The translations under genes were made by a program, and so were the position numbers. Positions 40,838 through 50,388 of a DNA stretch of 64,000 bases are shown here, in pieces. The notes under the pieces are model-generated. The model ran no database searches. It was given only the letters and a program-made list of their open reading frames with translations, and was not told the DNA's origin. The stretch is from Hasllibacter sp963833115. Lineage in GTDB: Bacteria; Pseudomonadota; Alphaproteobacteria; Rhodobacterales; Rhodobacteraceae. The stretch lies in contig CAWHWS010000002.1 in assembly GCA_963833115.1 (NCBI GenBank), positions 806,001-870,000 of the forward strand, written 5' to 3'. The number at the start of each line of letters is the position of its first letter. Within the stretch, counting starts at the first letter, position 1.

Positions 40838-41674
40838 TCACCCTAAGGCCGCGCCGATCCGATCCAGGGCGCGCCTGATCTCGGGCAGGGCGCGGTCCTC
40901 GTCGTGGACGACGAGCCATTGGTCGTGCCCGAGAGCGTCGATCTCGGGGCCGGCGCGGCCGAGCCCGGGCTGACGGTCCCCGAGGAAGGTCGGAAGCACG
41001 GCCCGCCCCGCCCCTCGCAGCGCGAGATCGAGGGCCAGCCGGGGGGCGTTCGTCTCCACGGCGATGCGGCTCCCGTGATGCTCGGCGACCCAGCGCGCGG
41101 AAGGCGTGCGCGCGCGCACGGCCACCCAGCCATCCACGGCACCCGGCGCGGCATAGGGGGCGAAGGCGACGCGCCGAAGCCTGCGCCCGGCCAGCCCGGC
41201 CTCCACGGGCCGCCGGGAGCGGAACCCGATCGCGGCCTCCCGTCGCGGGATCGACAGCACGTCCTCGCCCTGGAGGAGCCGGATCCGCAGATCGGCCGGA
41301 CGTCCCGTGATCGCCGGCAGGTCGTCCGCCAAGGCGAGCATGGTCCAGGTCCCGGCCGCGATCTTGACGAGGGGCGGCGCGCCTGCGGGAGCCGGCGCCG
41401 TGGCGCGCGCGATCGCCGCCTCCGCGGGGCGCAGCTCGTCGCGGAGCCTCTCGCCGTCCGCCGTCAAGCCGTAGCCATGGGTCCGCCGGACGAAGAGCTC
41501 GCGGCCCAGGGCGCGCTCCAGGGCCCGCATGCGCCGGCCGAGCGTCGGCGCGCTCGACCCGATCTCGCGCGCCGCGACCGACAATCCGCCGAGCCGCGCG
41601 ATGGCCAGGAACGCCGCGAGGTCGTCCCAGGAGGCGCCGCCGGGGCCGCCATCGGGGGCGGTCGTGTCATCCAT
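40838..41674 (-). CDS. LysR-family transcriptional regulator
   Basis: 278 residues. The N-terminal HTH is clear: WDDLAAFLAIARLGGLSVAA, then SAPTLGRRMRALERALGREL and FVRRTHGYGLTADGERL. The effector domain is shorter than usual and includes GRAVLPTFLGDRQPGL, common in the subgroup that regulates divergent oxidoreductase genes. ATG 41674 is directly preceded by a perfect inverted repeat. It faces away from the aldo/keto reductase gene across 92 bp, so it most likely regulates that gene. Confidence 0.85.
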   Translation of the reverse strand: MDDTTAPDGGPGGASWDDLAAFLAIARLGGLSVAAREIGSSAPTLGRRMRALERALGRELFVRRTHGYGLTADGERLRDELRPAEAAIARATAPAPAGAPPLVKIAAGTWTMLALADDLPAITGRPADLRIRLLQGEDVLSIPRREAAIGFRSRRPVEAGLAGRRLRRVAFAPYAAPGAVDGWVAVRARTPSARWVAEHHGSRIAVETNAPRLALDLALRGAGRAVLPTFLGDRQPGLGRAGPEIDALGHDQWLVVHDEDRALPEIRRALDRIGAALG

Positions 41675-41746
41675 GGAACGACCCCTCCACGTCATGTCGT
41701 TCCGGCCATGGTCCGCGATCGCTAGCCTGCGGGCAACGACCATGGC
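41675..41746. promoter_or_regulatory. Two dyads in the LysR/aldo-keto reductase divergent promoter
   Basis: GGAACGAC-N13-GTCGTTCC (41675-41703) abuts the LysR start codon and contains its ribosome binding site (GGAGGGG on the minus strand). GCCATGGTC-N24-GACCATGGC (41705-41746) lies next to it toward the reductase gene. Paired dyads of this kind fit a LysR recognition site plus activation site. Confidence 0.5.
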
Positions 41747-41766
41747 GCGGACCAGGAGGAAGACCC

Positions 41767-42819
41767 ATGACCGACGACACCGAGCACCGCTCGAGCCCGC
41801 CGACGCGGACCCTGGGGCGGGGCGGGCCGATCGTGTCGGCCTACGGCCTGGGCACGATGACCTTCGGCGCGGAGACGGACGAGGCGGAGGCGTGCCGCAT
41901 GCTCGACCTCCACGCGGCGCGCGGCGGGACCCTGATCGACACGGCCGACGTCTACGCGGGCGGCGCCTCGGAGGAGATCATCGGCCGGTGGGGCCGGGCG
42001 CGGGGCGGCATGGACGACCTGATCCTCATGACCAAATGCCGGTTCGCGCCGACCCCGGGAAGCGCGGGCGCCTCGCGGCGCGCGGTGCTGCGCCGGGCCG
42101 AGGCCAGCCTGCGCAGGCTGCGGATCGAGGCGATCGATCTCTTCGTGGTCCATGGATGGGACGCGCGCACCGACGTGAGCGAGACCCTGGGCGCGCTCGG
42201 GGATCTGCGCGCGGCGGGCAAGATCCATCATTACGGCTGGTCGAACGTCACGGGGTGGCAGCTCGAGCGGATCTGCGGCGCGGCGCGGGCGCTGGGGCTG
42301 CCGATGCCGTGCGCGCTCCAGCCGCAGTATTCGCTGCTCGATCGCGGGATCGAGTGGGAGGCGCTCCCCTGCGCGCTGGAGAACGGCGTCGGGATCACGC
42401 CCTGGTCGCCCCTGGGCGGGGGCTGGCTGACGGGGAAGTACGCGGCGGACGCCCGCCCGGCCGGCGCGACGCGGCTGGGCGAGGACCCGGGCCGCGGCGT
42501 CGAGGCCTACGACCGGCGCAACGTCCCGCGCACGCATGCGGTGCTGCGCGCGGTTCGGGACGTGGCCGCGCGGCACGGCCGGCCGATGGCGCATGTGGCG
42601 CTCGCCTGGCTGGCCTCCCGCCCCGGGGTGGCCTCGATCCTCCTGGGCGCGCGCGATGCCGAGCAGCTCGCGGGAAACCTGGCCGCCGGCACCCTCGCGC
42701 TTGGCGCGGACGAGCTCGCGGCCCTCACCGCCGCCTCCGCGCCCGGCTTGCCGGACTACCCCTACGGTTTCGTGCGCGACTGGAGCGAGGTGGGCCACTG
42801 GGCGCGGCTGGGAACGTGA
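41767..42819 (+). CDS. Aldo/keto reductase
   Basis: 350 residues, an (alpha/beta)8 NADPH-dependent oxidoreductase. The tetrad is visible: Asp and Tyr in LIDTADVYAGG, Lys in LILMTKCRF, His in DLFVVHGWD. NADPH-site motifs are HHYGWSNVTGWQ, QPQYSLLDRGIEWE and PWSPLGGGWLTGKY. It looks like the YajO/AKR12 type acting on sugar or aliphatic aldehydes. The preceding AGGAGGAAG is a strong ribosome binding site. It is probably controlled by the divergent LysR. Confidence 0.9.
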   Translation: MTDDTEHRSSPPTRTLGRGGPIVSAYGLGTMTFGAETDEAEACRMLDLHAARGGTLIDTADVYAGGASEEIIGRWGRARGGMDDLILMTKCRFAPTPGSAGASRRAVLRRAEASLRRLRIEAIDLFVVHGWDARTDVSETLGALGDLRAAGKIHHYGWSNVTGWQLERICGAARALGLPMPCALQPQYSLLDRGIEWEALPCALENGVGITPWSPLGGGWLTGKYAADARPAGATRLGEDPGRGVEAYDRRNVPRTHAVLRAVRDVAARHGRPMAHVALAWLASRPGVASILLGARDAEQLAGNLAAGTLALGADELAALTAASAPGLPDYPYGFVRDWSEVGHWARLGT

Positions 42820-42852
42820 CGCCGGGCGGGACGGGGACCTCGCCCCGGGCGG

Positions 42853-43827
42853 TCACCGCCCCCGGCGTTCGCGGATGATCGACTCCAGGCGGTCGGCGTC
42901 CTCCTCGACCAGCGCGATCCTGGCGCGCATCCGGTCGACCACGCCGTCGTCGCGCGCGATCATCCGGCGCATCAGGTCCGCGCGGCCGCGATGGGCGCGC
43001 AGGCTGTCGAACAGGCTGCGGTCCAGGGCTTCCTCCTGCGCGGCGTCGAGCGTCGCTGCGGTGTAGGCATGGCCGGTATGGCACCTGTAGCGGTGGATCG
43101 GCCCGTCCTCGACCTCCCACAGGACGCCGTTGCAATGGGGGCAGTTGTAGGGGGACAGCGTGCCCAGCTTACGTCCGGCTTCCATGCTCGCATCCTCCAG
43201 CGCCGCGATCTTGAGCTCAACCCCTATGTCCCAAGGCACCCTCACGTCGGTCTCGGCCGGCGTGCCGACGAGGGCGCCGATCCGCCCCGCGAGCGCGTCC
43301 AGGGGAACGGCCTCCGCCTCGGGGCTGGCCGCGAGGGCGGCGCGGGGCATGTCGGGGAACTCGGCCCCGTCCGGATCCTGGACCAGGGTCCGGCAGGCGG
43401 CGCGCATCATCGCCCGCACGCCCGCGGCGCCGTCGTCCATCAGCCCGGACAGGACGACGCCGATCGCCCGCCCGGGCCGGTAGACCGCCGCCGAGCGGAA
43501 GAGGGGATCGACGGCCGGGCGGAAGTTGTTCTCGTGCGCGCCGCGCCGCAGGTGCAGATGATCGCTCCCGATCAGGAGATGCGTGTCCGGCGGCGCGAAG
43601 TGGATCCGCCCCGGCTCCATCGGCATCGACTCCTCGGCGACGACGATCGGCAGACGCGAGTGGGGCACGAGGAGGTCCGCGGCCCGCACGCCGCTGCCGG
43701 CGGCATGATGGAGGCAGACCATGACCGCGGCGGGCAGGTCCTCCGGCAGGCCGCCGAGGAGCCGCTTGAGTACCGTGAAGCTGCCGGCCGAGCCGCCGAT
43801 CACCACCGCGTCGATCCTGTGGGCCAT
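42853..43827 (-). CDS. Stand-alone CheB methylesterase-domain protein with zinc-ribbon-like tail
   Basis: 324 residues and no receiver domain. The CheB catalytic residues are seen in VVIGGSAGSFTVLKRLLGG (Ser), MVCLHHAAGSGV (His) and VVLSGLMDDGAAGVRAMM (Asp). A C-terminal module has NCPHCNGVLWEVEDG and YRCHTGHAYT, a four-ligand Cys/His zinc-binding pattern, then a helical end. Such proteins demethylate or deamidate non-chemoreceptor targets and often neighbour CheB/CheR kinases, as here. ATG 43827 follows TAGGAGA. It is divergent from the fused kinase gene across 64 bp. Confidence 0.85.
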   Translation of the reverse strand: MAHRIDAVVIGGSAGSFTVLKRLLGGLPEDLPAAVMVCLHHAAGSGVRAADLLVPHSRLPIVVAEESMPMEPGRIHFAPPDTHLLIGSDHLHLRRGAHENNFRPAVDPLFRSAAVYRPGRAIGVVLSGLMDDGAAGVRAMMRAACRTLVQDPDGAEFPDMPRAALAASPEAEAVPLDALAGRIGALVGTPAETDVRVPWDIGVELKIAALEDASMEAGRKLGTLSPYNCPHCNGVLWEVEDGPIHRYRCHTGHAYTAATLDAAQEEALDRSLFDSLRAHRGRADLMRRMIARDDGVVDRMRARIALVEEDADRLESIIRERRGR

Positions 43828-43891
43828 TTCGTCTCCTAGACAGTCGGTGGCGACCCTATCATCGATTGGGCGCGGAAGAAGAGGGCGATTC

Positions 43892-46800
43892 ATGTCCGAC
43901 GACCATCCCGACCCCGACGACGATCGCGAGCCCGCGGCCGTCGACCCGTTGCCCGTCGTCGGGATCGGCGCATCGGCGGGCGGCATAGAGGCGCTGACCG
44001 ACCTGATCGGCGGCATCGAGCCGGGCGTGGGCGCATGCTACGTGATCATCCAGCACCTCGCGCCCAACCATCGATCGATCCTCCACGAGCTGCTGGACAA
44101 GCACTCCGCGATCCCGGTCAGCCAGATCGAGGACGGCGAGCGGGTCCGCGCGGACAGCATCATCGTCATTCCGCCCGGGCAGGCGGCCCGGATCGACGGC
44201 GACCACATCAAGCTGACGGCCCGCGACGACGCCGATCCCGTCTTCCGGCCCATCGACATCTTCTTCTCGTCGCTGGCGGAGGCGCGGCGCCGCGCGGCCT
44301 ATTGCGTGATCCTGTCGGGCACCGGGTCCGACGGCACGGCCGGGATGCGGCAGATCAAGGCCGCCGGCGGGGTCGCGATCGTCCAGGAGAGCGAAGGCGC
44401 GCGCTTCCCCGGCATGCCCGACAGCGCGGTCGCGACGGGTCTCGTCGACCTCGTGCTGCCCTCCCGGGAGATCGGGCCGCGCCTGCGCACGATCCTCCGC
44501 CACCGATCGGGCCATCTCGGGCCGCGGCGGCGCGACCTTTCGAACGAGGTCGAGGCGGCCCTGCCGCGCATCGCGCGCCACCTCGCGCACGTCACGGGGC
44601 ACGATTTCTCCGAGTACAAGCCCGGGACCCTGACCCGGCGGATCGAGCGCCGGATGTCCCTCATGCGCCTGGACTCGGTCGATCGGTTCCTCGAGACGCT
44701 TGAGACCCAGGACGAGCAGGCGAGCCTCCTCGCCAACGATTTCCTCATCGGCGTGACCCGGTTCTTCCGCGATCCCGAGATCTTCGCCCAGCTTCCCGAG
44801 CGGGTCGTGGCCCCGATCCTCGACCGCGCCCTGGCGAACGTGCGGATATGGGTGCCCGGCTGCTCCACCGGGGAGGAGGTCTACTCGATCGCCATCCTCT
44901 TCATGGAGGCGATGCGCGCGCGGGGCGACCGCCGGCCCCTGCAGGTCTTCGGGACCGATATCGACCAGCATGCCCTCCTGGCCGCCCGTTACGGCGAGTT
45001 CGACGCGCGCACGCTCGATGAGATGGACCCGGACCGGCGCGGCGCCTTCTTCCAGAAGACCGGGAACGCCTGGCGGGCCCGGCCCGAGCTGCGCGAGATC
45101 TGCGTGTTCGCGCCCCACAACCTGCTGCAGGACCCGCCCTTCTCCCGGCTCGACCTGATCTCCTGCCGGAACATGCTCATCTACCTGAAATCCGAGCTCC
45201 AGTCGCAGGTGTTCCCCCGGTTCCACTTCTCGCTCCGGGCGGGTGGGATGCTGCTCCTGGGGCCGTCGGAGACGCTGGCGGGAAACGACGCCCTCTTCCA
45301 TCCGGTCGACAAGGCGGCGCGCATCTTCCTGCGGAACGACGAGGCGGCGGCCGGCTACAGCGCCTTGTCGGACATGCCGCCCGCGGCGGCCATGCGCGGC
45401 ACCCCCGCCGGGCGCGACCGCCGGGAGGTCGCCCTGACGGGCGCGGCGTCCGAGATCTCCCGCGAGACGGCGGCGCAGCACGCTTTCCTGCGCTCGCGCG
45501 CGGCGCCGTTCGCCGTCGTCTCCTCCGGCGGGGAGGTGCTCTACGTCTCGCCGCAGATGGCCGCCTTCGTGGGCCCGGCGTCGGGCGTTCCGACGACGGA
45601 TATCGACGGCTACCTCGCGTCGGCGCTGCGCGTGCCGGTCCGGATCGCGCTCGCCGAAGCCGCCGAGACGGGCGGCCCCGCCACGGCGGACACGGTGATC
45701 GTCCCGGATGTCGGCGGCGAGGGCCCGAGCGTCTTCGACATCGCGGTCGAGCCGCTGCGCGGCGACGCGGGGGCGTTCCTCCTCACGTTGACCCAGGTGC
45801 GCGCCATCGAATCGGGCCTCCTGGATTCCGCCCTGGAGGGGCGCGACGCCTCGGACAGGCACCACCTGGAGCACGAGAACGTCCGCCTGCGCCGGCAGGT
45901 GAGCGCGGCGATGCGCGAGTACGAGACGTCGGGCCAGGAGCTCAAGAGCACCAACGAGGAGCTCATGAGCATGAACGAGGAGCTGCAATCCTCGAACGAG
46001 GAGCTCGAGACCTCGCGCGAGGAGCTGCAGTCGATCAACGAGGAGCTCGAGACCGTCAACGCCGAGCTGCGCGAGAACAACCAGCAGCTCCTGCGCGCGA
46101 ACTCGGACCTCAAGAACCTGTTCGAGGCGACCGACATCGCGGTCCTCTTCCTCGACCGGAGCTTCGCGGTCCGCTCGTTCACCCCCCCGACCGCCGCGAT
46201 CTTCAGCATCCGGACGCGCGATGTCGGCCGCCCGATCTTCGACCTCGCGAGCCGGGTGGAGTATCCCGAGCTCGAGGCGGACGCCGCGAGCGTCGACGCC
46301 ACCCTCCAGCCGATCGAGCGCGAGGTCCACCTGACCGGTTCGGGGGAGACGTTCCTCCTGCGGATGCGGCCCTACAGGACGATCGACGACCGGATCGACG
46401 GCTACGTGCTCTCCTTCGTCGACATCACCAATCGCAAGAACGCCGAGGACGCGCTGCGCCGGGGCGAGCGCCTCCTCGCGCGGCAGTACGCCGAGCTCGA
46501 GAACCTCTACGACACGACGCCGGTGGGCCTGGCGCTGATCGACCGGGACCTGCGCTACCTGCGGGTGAACGAGATGCTCGCGCGGATCGACGGGCAGCCG
46601 ATCGACCGATACGTCGGCATCACGATCAGTGAGATCATGCCGCAGATCGCCCCGATCGTCAGCCCCCTCTACGCCCAGGTGTTCGAGACGGGCAGCCCCG
46701 TCCTGGGCCACGAGATCACCTCCGTCATGGACGAGAGCGGCGATCTGCCCCGTCATTTCCTGGCCGACTTCTACCCCGTGCTGATCGACGGTGAGGTCTA

Positions 46801-47854
46801 CGCGACCGGCATCTGCGTGCGGGAGGTGACCGAGCAGAAGCGCCTCATGGACGAGATCGCCGCCAGCGAGCTGCGCTTGACCCGGCTCTTCGACGCCTCG
46901 CCCGTCTTCATCGCGATCACCGAAGGGCCCGATCACGTCTTCACCTATTCCAACCCCGCCAACGAGGAGATGACCGGCCACCGGAGCCTGATCGGGCGAT
47001 CGCTGATCGAGGCGTTCCCCGAGTTCCACGACGGGCCCGTCGAGAACCTCTACGACGAGGCCTACAAGTCCGCCGAGCGCGTCACCGTCCCCGAGCTTCC
47101 CGGGCCGGGCGATCCCGACGCCGCGGAGCCACGCGACCTCTGGCTGTCGCTGACGCTGGAGCCGAACCGGAACGCCGAGGGCGAGGCGACGGGCCTGATC
47201 AGCTTCGCCTACGACATCACCGAGCAGGTGGAGGCCCGAAAGGACATCGAGAAGCAGAACGACCACCAGCGCCTGCTGCTGGGCGAGCTCCAGCACCGGG
47301 TCAAGAACACGCTCTCCACCATCCGCGCCATCTCGCGGATGCTGCTGCCCGGCTCGGACGACCTCCGGACCTTCCACGACCGCCTGAGCGCGCGCCTGGG
47401 CGCGCTCGCGCGGACCCACGACCTCCTGACCGACGCGCAGTGGACGACGCTGGACCTCGCGCAGATCGTCAGGCAGGAGGCCAAGCCATACGTTGGCGAG
47501 GGGGCGCCGCGCGTCACCGTCTCAGGCGACGACGTGATCCTCGGATCGCAGAGGGCGACCTCCCTGGGGATGGCGATCCACGAGCTGATGACCAACGCCG
47601 CCAAGCACGGGGCGCTGTCGACCGACGAGGGGACCGTCTCGGTCGAGACCGAGATCCGGGAGGGCCGGGTCCACGTGCGCTGGATCGAGGCCGGTGGCCC
47701 GCCCGTGCCGCCGGAGGACGCGCGCGGCGCCGGCTTCGGAACTTTCGTGCTGAGCCGTGTCTTGACCAGCGACCTGGGGGCGGACGTGGAGGCTCGCTGG
47801 GCACCGGACGGCCTGCGCTACGACATCTCCTTCGAGGACGTATCCGACGTATGA
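43892..47854 (+). CDS. CheB-CheR-PAS-HWE histidine kinase fusion protein
   Basis: 1320 residues. CheB domain about 20-200 (VGIGASAGGIEALTDLIGG, IIQHLAPNHRSILHELLDK, ILSGTGSDGTAGM). CheR methyltransferase about 215-490 (GVTRFFRDPEIF, WVPGCSTGEEVYSIA, LISCRNMLIYLK). A PAS-like part is followed by a heptad coiled coil with repeated NEEL/REEL, about 655-725. Two to three PAS domains follow, and a C-terminal HWE kinase has H-box GELQHRVKNTLSTIRAIS, N-box MAIHELMTNAAKHGAL and the W-x-E of VRWIEAGG. It probably joins methylation-type input with phosphotransfer to the response regulator whose start overlaps its stop (ATGA). No chemoreceptor or CheA is nearby. Confidence 0.92.
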   Translation: MSDDHPDPDDDREPAAVDPLPVVGIGASAGGIEALTDLIGGIEPGVGACYVIIQHLAPNHRSILHELLDKHSAIPVSQIEDGERVRADSIIVIPPGQAARIDGDHIKLTARDDADPVFRPIDIFFSSLAEARRRAAYCVILSGTGSDGTAGMRQIKAAGGVAIVQESEGARFPGMPDSAVATGLVDLVLPSREIGPRLRTILRHRSGHLGPRRRDLSNEVEAALPRIARHLAHVTGHDFSEYKPGTLTRRIERRMSLMRLDSVDRFLETLETQDEQASLLANDFLIGVTRFFRDPEIFAQLPERVVAPILDRALANVRIWVPGCSTGEEVYSIAILFMEAMRARGDRRPLQVFGTDIDQHALLAARYGEFDARTLDEMDPDRRGAFFQKTGNAWRARPELREICVFAPHNLLQDPPFSRLDLISCRNMLIYLKSELQSQVFPRFHFSLRAGGMLLLGPSETLAGNDALFHPVDKAARIFLRNDEAAAGYSALSDMPPAAAMRGTPAGRDRREVALTGAASEISRETAAQHAFLRSRAAPFAVVSSGGEVLYVSPQMAAFVGPASGVPTTDIDGYLASALRVPVRIALAEAAETGGPATADTVIVPDVGGEGPSVFDIAVEPLRGDAGAFLLTLTQVRAIESGLLDSALEGRDASDRHHLEHENVRLRRQVSAAMREYETSGQELKSTNEELMSMNEELQSSNEELETSREELQSINEELETVNAELRENNQQLLRANSDLKNLFEATDIAVLFLDRSFAVRSFTPPTAAIFSIRTRDVGRPIFDLASRVEYPELEADAASVDATLQPIEREVHLTGSGETFLLRMRPYRTIDDRIDGYVLSFVDITNRKNAEDALRRGERLLARQYAELENLYDTTPVGLALIDRDLRYLRVNEMLARIDGQPIDRYVGITISEIMPQIAPIVSPLYAQVFETGSPVLGHEITSVMDESGDLPRHFLADFYPVLIDGEVYATGICVREVTEQKRLMDEIAASELRLTRLFDASPVFIAITEGPDHVFTYSNPANEEMTGHRSLIGRSLIEAFPEFHDGPVENLYDEAYKSAERVTVPELPGPGDPDAAEPRDLWLSLTLEPNRNAEGEATGLISFAYDITEQVEARKDIEKQNDHQRLLLGELQHRVKNTLSTIRAISRMLLPGSDDLRTFHDRLSARLGALARTHDLLTDAQWTTLDLAQIVRQEAKPYVGEGAPRVTVSGDDVILGSQRATSLGMAIHELMTNAAKHGALSTDEGTVSVETEIREGRVHVRWIEAGGPPVPPEDARGAGFGTFVLSRVLTSDLGADVEARWAPDGLRYDISFEDVSDV

Positions 47855-48204
47855 AACCGATCCTGCTCGTCGAGGACGAGGCCTTCATCGCCATCGAGAC
47901 CGAGATGGCGCTCATGGAGCACGGGCAGGGACCCGTCGCGATCTGCGCGAACGCGCGCCAGGCCCACGACTGGCTCGCCGACTACGAGCCCCGCGCGGCC
48001 CTGCTCGACTTCAACCTCGGCGGCGGCGAGACCAGCGAGGCGGTCGCGGCCGCCCTCCTGGAACGCGGCATCCCGATGGCCCTGCTCACTGGCTACACCG
48101 AAGCGACCCTTCGATCCGGGACGATCCCGAGGGACACGCCGCGGTTCTCCAAGCCCTGCCACGTGGAGGACGTCGTGATCTGGCTCGAGAGCCTTGCCCT
48201 TTGA
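47851..48204 (+). CDS. Single-domain response regulator
   Basis: 117 residues, only a receiver domain. Acid pocket ILLVEDEAF, phosphoacceptor Asp in ALLDFNLGGG, conserved Thr/Lys in ALLTGYTEAT and RFSKPCHVED. The LDFNLGGG form is typical of receivers paired with HWE kinases. Overlap with the kinase stop indicates coupled production in fixed ratio. It has no output domain and may act by protein contact or as a phosphate sink. Confidence 0.9.
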   Translation: MKPILLVEDEAFIAIETEMALMEHGQGPVAICANARQAHDWLADYEPRAALLDFNLGGGETSEAVAAALLERGIPMALLTGYTEATLRSGTIPRDTPRFSKPCHVEDVVIWLESLAL

Positions 48205-48241
48205 CCCGGGCGGACGCGGCGCGGCGGCCGGAGCCCGGGCG

Positions 48242-48988
48242 GTGAACGTCGCCCTCGCGACGTCGCAGTTCCTCCCGCTCTACCTCAGCCGTCACGGCCT
48301 GGGGCCCGAGGCGCACGCGGCGGTGGCGGGCGTCGCCGTCAGGCGATCCGTCTTCGAGAACGGCGAGCTCATCGTCCCGGCAGGGGACCGCCAGGAGGAG
48401 AGCTGCCTGCTGATCCGCGGTATCGCGGTGCGCCGGCACGTCGGGCCGAAGGAGGCCGCGGTCATCAGCTCGGTCTGCGTGCCCGGCGACTTCATCGACC
48501 TGCATTCGCTCATCCCGAAACGCCTGGACCACGACGTCGTCTCGGTCGGCCGGACGGCGGCCGAGTTCGTCGCCCATGCCGACCTGGATCGGCTCTGCTT
48601 CGACCGGCCCGAGATCGGGCGCATGCTCTGGGCGGCCACGCTCCTTGACGCGCAGATCTACCGGACGTGGATCGTCCTGGCCGGCGTGATGCGCGCGCCG
48701 GGCCGCATCGCCCATCTGCTGTGCGAGCTGGAGCATCGCCTGTCCGCCGTCGGGCTGGCGGATGACGGCAATTTCGCGATGCCCCTGACGCAGACGGACG
48801 TCGCCGAGGTGACGGGCCATTCGGCGGTGCACGTGAACCGCGCGCTGCAGGACCTCCGCGGCGGCGGGCTCCTGGAATGGCGTGGGCGCACGGTGCGCAT
48901 CCCGGACGTCCCCCGGCTCCAGGCCTTCTGCGATTTCGACGCGGCCTATCTCGGCCATGGCTCGCCGGAAACCAAACCAGAAAACTAA
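48242..48988 (+). CDS. Crp/Fnr-family transcriptional regulator
   Basis: 248 residues. The cyclic-nucleotide-binding-like domain spans about 20-140 (RSVFENGELIVPAGDRQEES, CVPGDFIDLHSLI) and a Crp-type HTH lies near 180-235 (PLTQTDVAEVTGHSAVHVNR). It lacks the four-cysteine cluster of Fnr. GTG 48242 is chosen with GGAG eight bases upstream; a TTG at 48194 inside the preceding gene would add 16 residues. It probably belongs to the same transcript as the kinase and response regulator. Confidence 0.8.
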   Translation: MNVALATSQFLPLYLSRHGLGPEAHAAVAGVAVRRSVFENGELIVPAGDRQEESCLLIRGIAVRRHVGPKEAAVISSVCVPGDFIDLHSLIPKRLDHDVVSVGRTAAEFVAHADLDRLCFDRPEIGRMLWAATLLDAQIYRTWIVLAGVMRAPGRIAHLLCELEHRLSAVGLADDGNFAMPLTQTDVAEVTGHSAVHVNRALQDLRGGGLLEWRGRTVRIPDVPRLQAFCDFDAAYLGHGSPETKPEN

Positions 48989-48996
48989 TCTTAGTT
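48983..48996. promoter_or_regulatory. AT-rich inverted repeat at the end of the Crp/Fnr gene
   Basis: AACTAA-TC-TTAGTT, perfect 6-bp arms, overlapping the TAA stop. Such AT-rich sequence is rare in this window. It could be an operator or part of the promoter for the kinase gene 225 bp downstream; it is too short and unstable for a terminator. Confidence 0.35.
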
Positions 48997-49221
48997 AAGC
49001 GCGCCCCCCTCGCCGTTGTGGGGGCGGCGGTTCGACGCGAGACATGTCCGCGTCGGCGTGCCTCCGTCCCAGGTGCGTCGACGACCACACACACAGCGAC
49101 GACGACCCAGGGACCACGAGCCACCGCCATCGACCCCGGGCGGCGATGCGCGACCTCCTTCGGGCCGATGGCCTTCGGGGATGCGCGCGTCGCTCGGGGC
49201 AAGCCGATCCGGGAGCGAGCC

Positions 49222-50388
49222 ATGATCAACTTGGACAGGACGATCAGGAGCGCTCCCCTCTGGCGGGCGTCCGGCGAGGTCGTGCGCCTGAACGCGGAGA
49301 TCGAGCGCCTGCGCGGGGAGCTCGTCGCCACCAAGGCGGCGGCCGCGCTCGCGCAGGTCGGCGCGTGGCCGTCGCGGTCCGCGCCGACCCCCTCGCAGGA
49401 CGCGGAGGCCCGGGTCGCCCTCTACGAGGCCATGTTCGCCACGCTTCCCGTCGGCATCATCGTCGCCGACAATCACGGCCGGCGGCTGTTCGGCAACCCG
49501 CAGGCGCAGGAGATGCTCGGCGATGCCCAAGGCGCGCGCCTGCTCGGCGACTGGAACGTGCGGCGTGGCGACGGCTCCCGCGTCCCGGCCGCGGAGCATC
49601 CCCTGTCCCGCGTGATCGTCTCCGGCGAGGACCGCGCCGAGCTCGACGTCCGGACGGACGCTCCGGACGGGGCGGGCGCGTGGATGCGGATCGTGGCGGA
49701 GGCGATCCGGGATCCGGAGGGCGGCCATCTCGGCGCCGCGGTCGTGCTGATCGACATCGACGAGCAGATGCGCCTCGTGGACGACAAGGTCCTCCTCCTC
49801 GACGAGATGAACCACCGGGTGAAGAACTCGCTCCAGATCGCGGGCTCGATCCTGTCGCTGCAGTCCAAGAGCGTCTCGGCGGACGCCAAGGGGGCCCTGA
49901 GGGCCGCGGCGGCGCGGATCCAGGCGATCGGCGCCGCGCACGCATCCCTCCACCATCACGCCGACGTCCGCTCGATCGAGTTCGGCAGCCATCTGCGCTC
50001 GTTCTGCGCCAGCCTGGCCGAAGGCCTGGGCGCCGACGCGCGATCGGTGCGGATCGAGGTCGCCGCCGAGGCGGTCGCGGTGCCGTCCGAGCAGGCGATC
50101 CCCTTGTCCCTGATCGTGAACGAGCTCGTGACCAACGCCGTGAAATACGCGTTCTCCGGCGGATCGGAGGTCGATCCGAGGATCGAGGTGCGCTTCGCGC
50201 GCGACGCCGGGCGCCTGGTCCTCGAAGTCTCGGACAACGGCTCGGGGATCGCCGCGGAGGCGGACCCCGCGCCCTCCGGCTCCGGGCTCGGCTCGGCCCT
50301 CGTCGACGCCCTCGCCCGGCAGCTCGGCGCCGAGGTCGAGCACGAGCGCTCGGGCGGCCTCCTCGTGCGGGTCGCCTTCGCCGCATGA
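49222..50388 (+). CDS. PAS-domain histidine kinase, HisKA_2 type
   Basis: 388 residues. A short coiled coil (EVVRLNAEIERLRGELVATK) precedes one PAS domain (about 58-180, FATLPVGIIVADNHGRRLFG). The HisKA_2 phosphoacceptor reads LLDEMNHRVKNSLQIAGSIL, followed by an HATPase domain with N-box SLIVNELVTNAVKYAF and G-box VSDNGSGIAAE. No membrane helix is seen, so it is cytosolic. ATG 49222 follows GGGAG. A response regulator partner is 1 kb upstream; the HWE kinase there may compete for it. Confidence 0.9.
   Translation: MINLDRTIRSAPLWRASGEVVRLNAEIERLRGELVATKAAAALAQVGAWPSRSAPTPSQDAEARVALYEAMFATLPVGIIVADNHGRRLFGNPQAQEMLGDAQGARLLGDWNVRRGDGSRVPAAEHPLSRVIVSGEDRAELDVRTDAPDGAGAWMRIVAEAIRDPEGGHLGAAVVLIDIDEQMRLVDDKVLLLDEMNHRVKNSLQIAGSILSLQSKSVSADAKGALRAAAARIQAIGAAHASLHHHADVRSIEFGSHLRSFCASLAEGLGADARSVRIEVAAEAVAVPSEQAIPLSLIVNELVTNAVKYAFSGGSEVDPRIEVRFARDAGRLVLEVSDNGSGIAAEADPAPSGSGLGSALVDALARQLGAEVEHERSGGLLVRVAFAA

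Noticed and set aside
43859..47419. 1186-codon minus-strand frame opposite the CheB-CheR kinase
   Set aside because: The sense strand encodes a complete, well-matched kinase; the antisense frame is open only because of codon bias.
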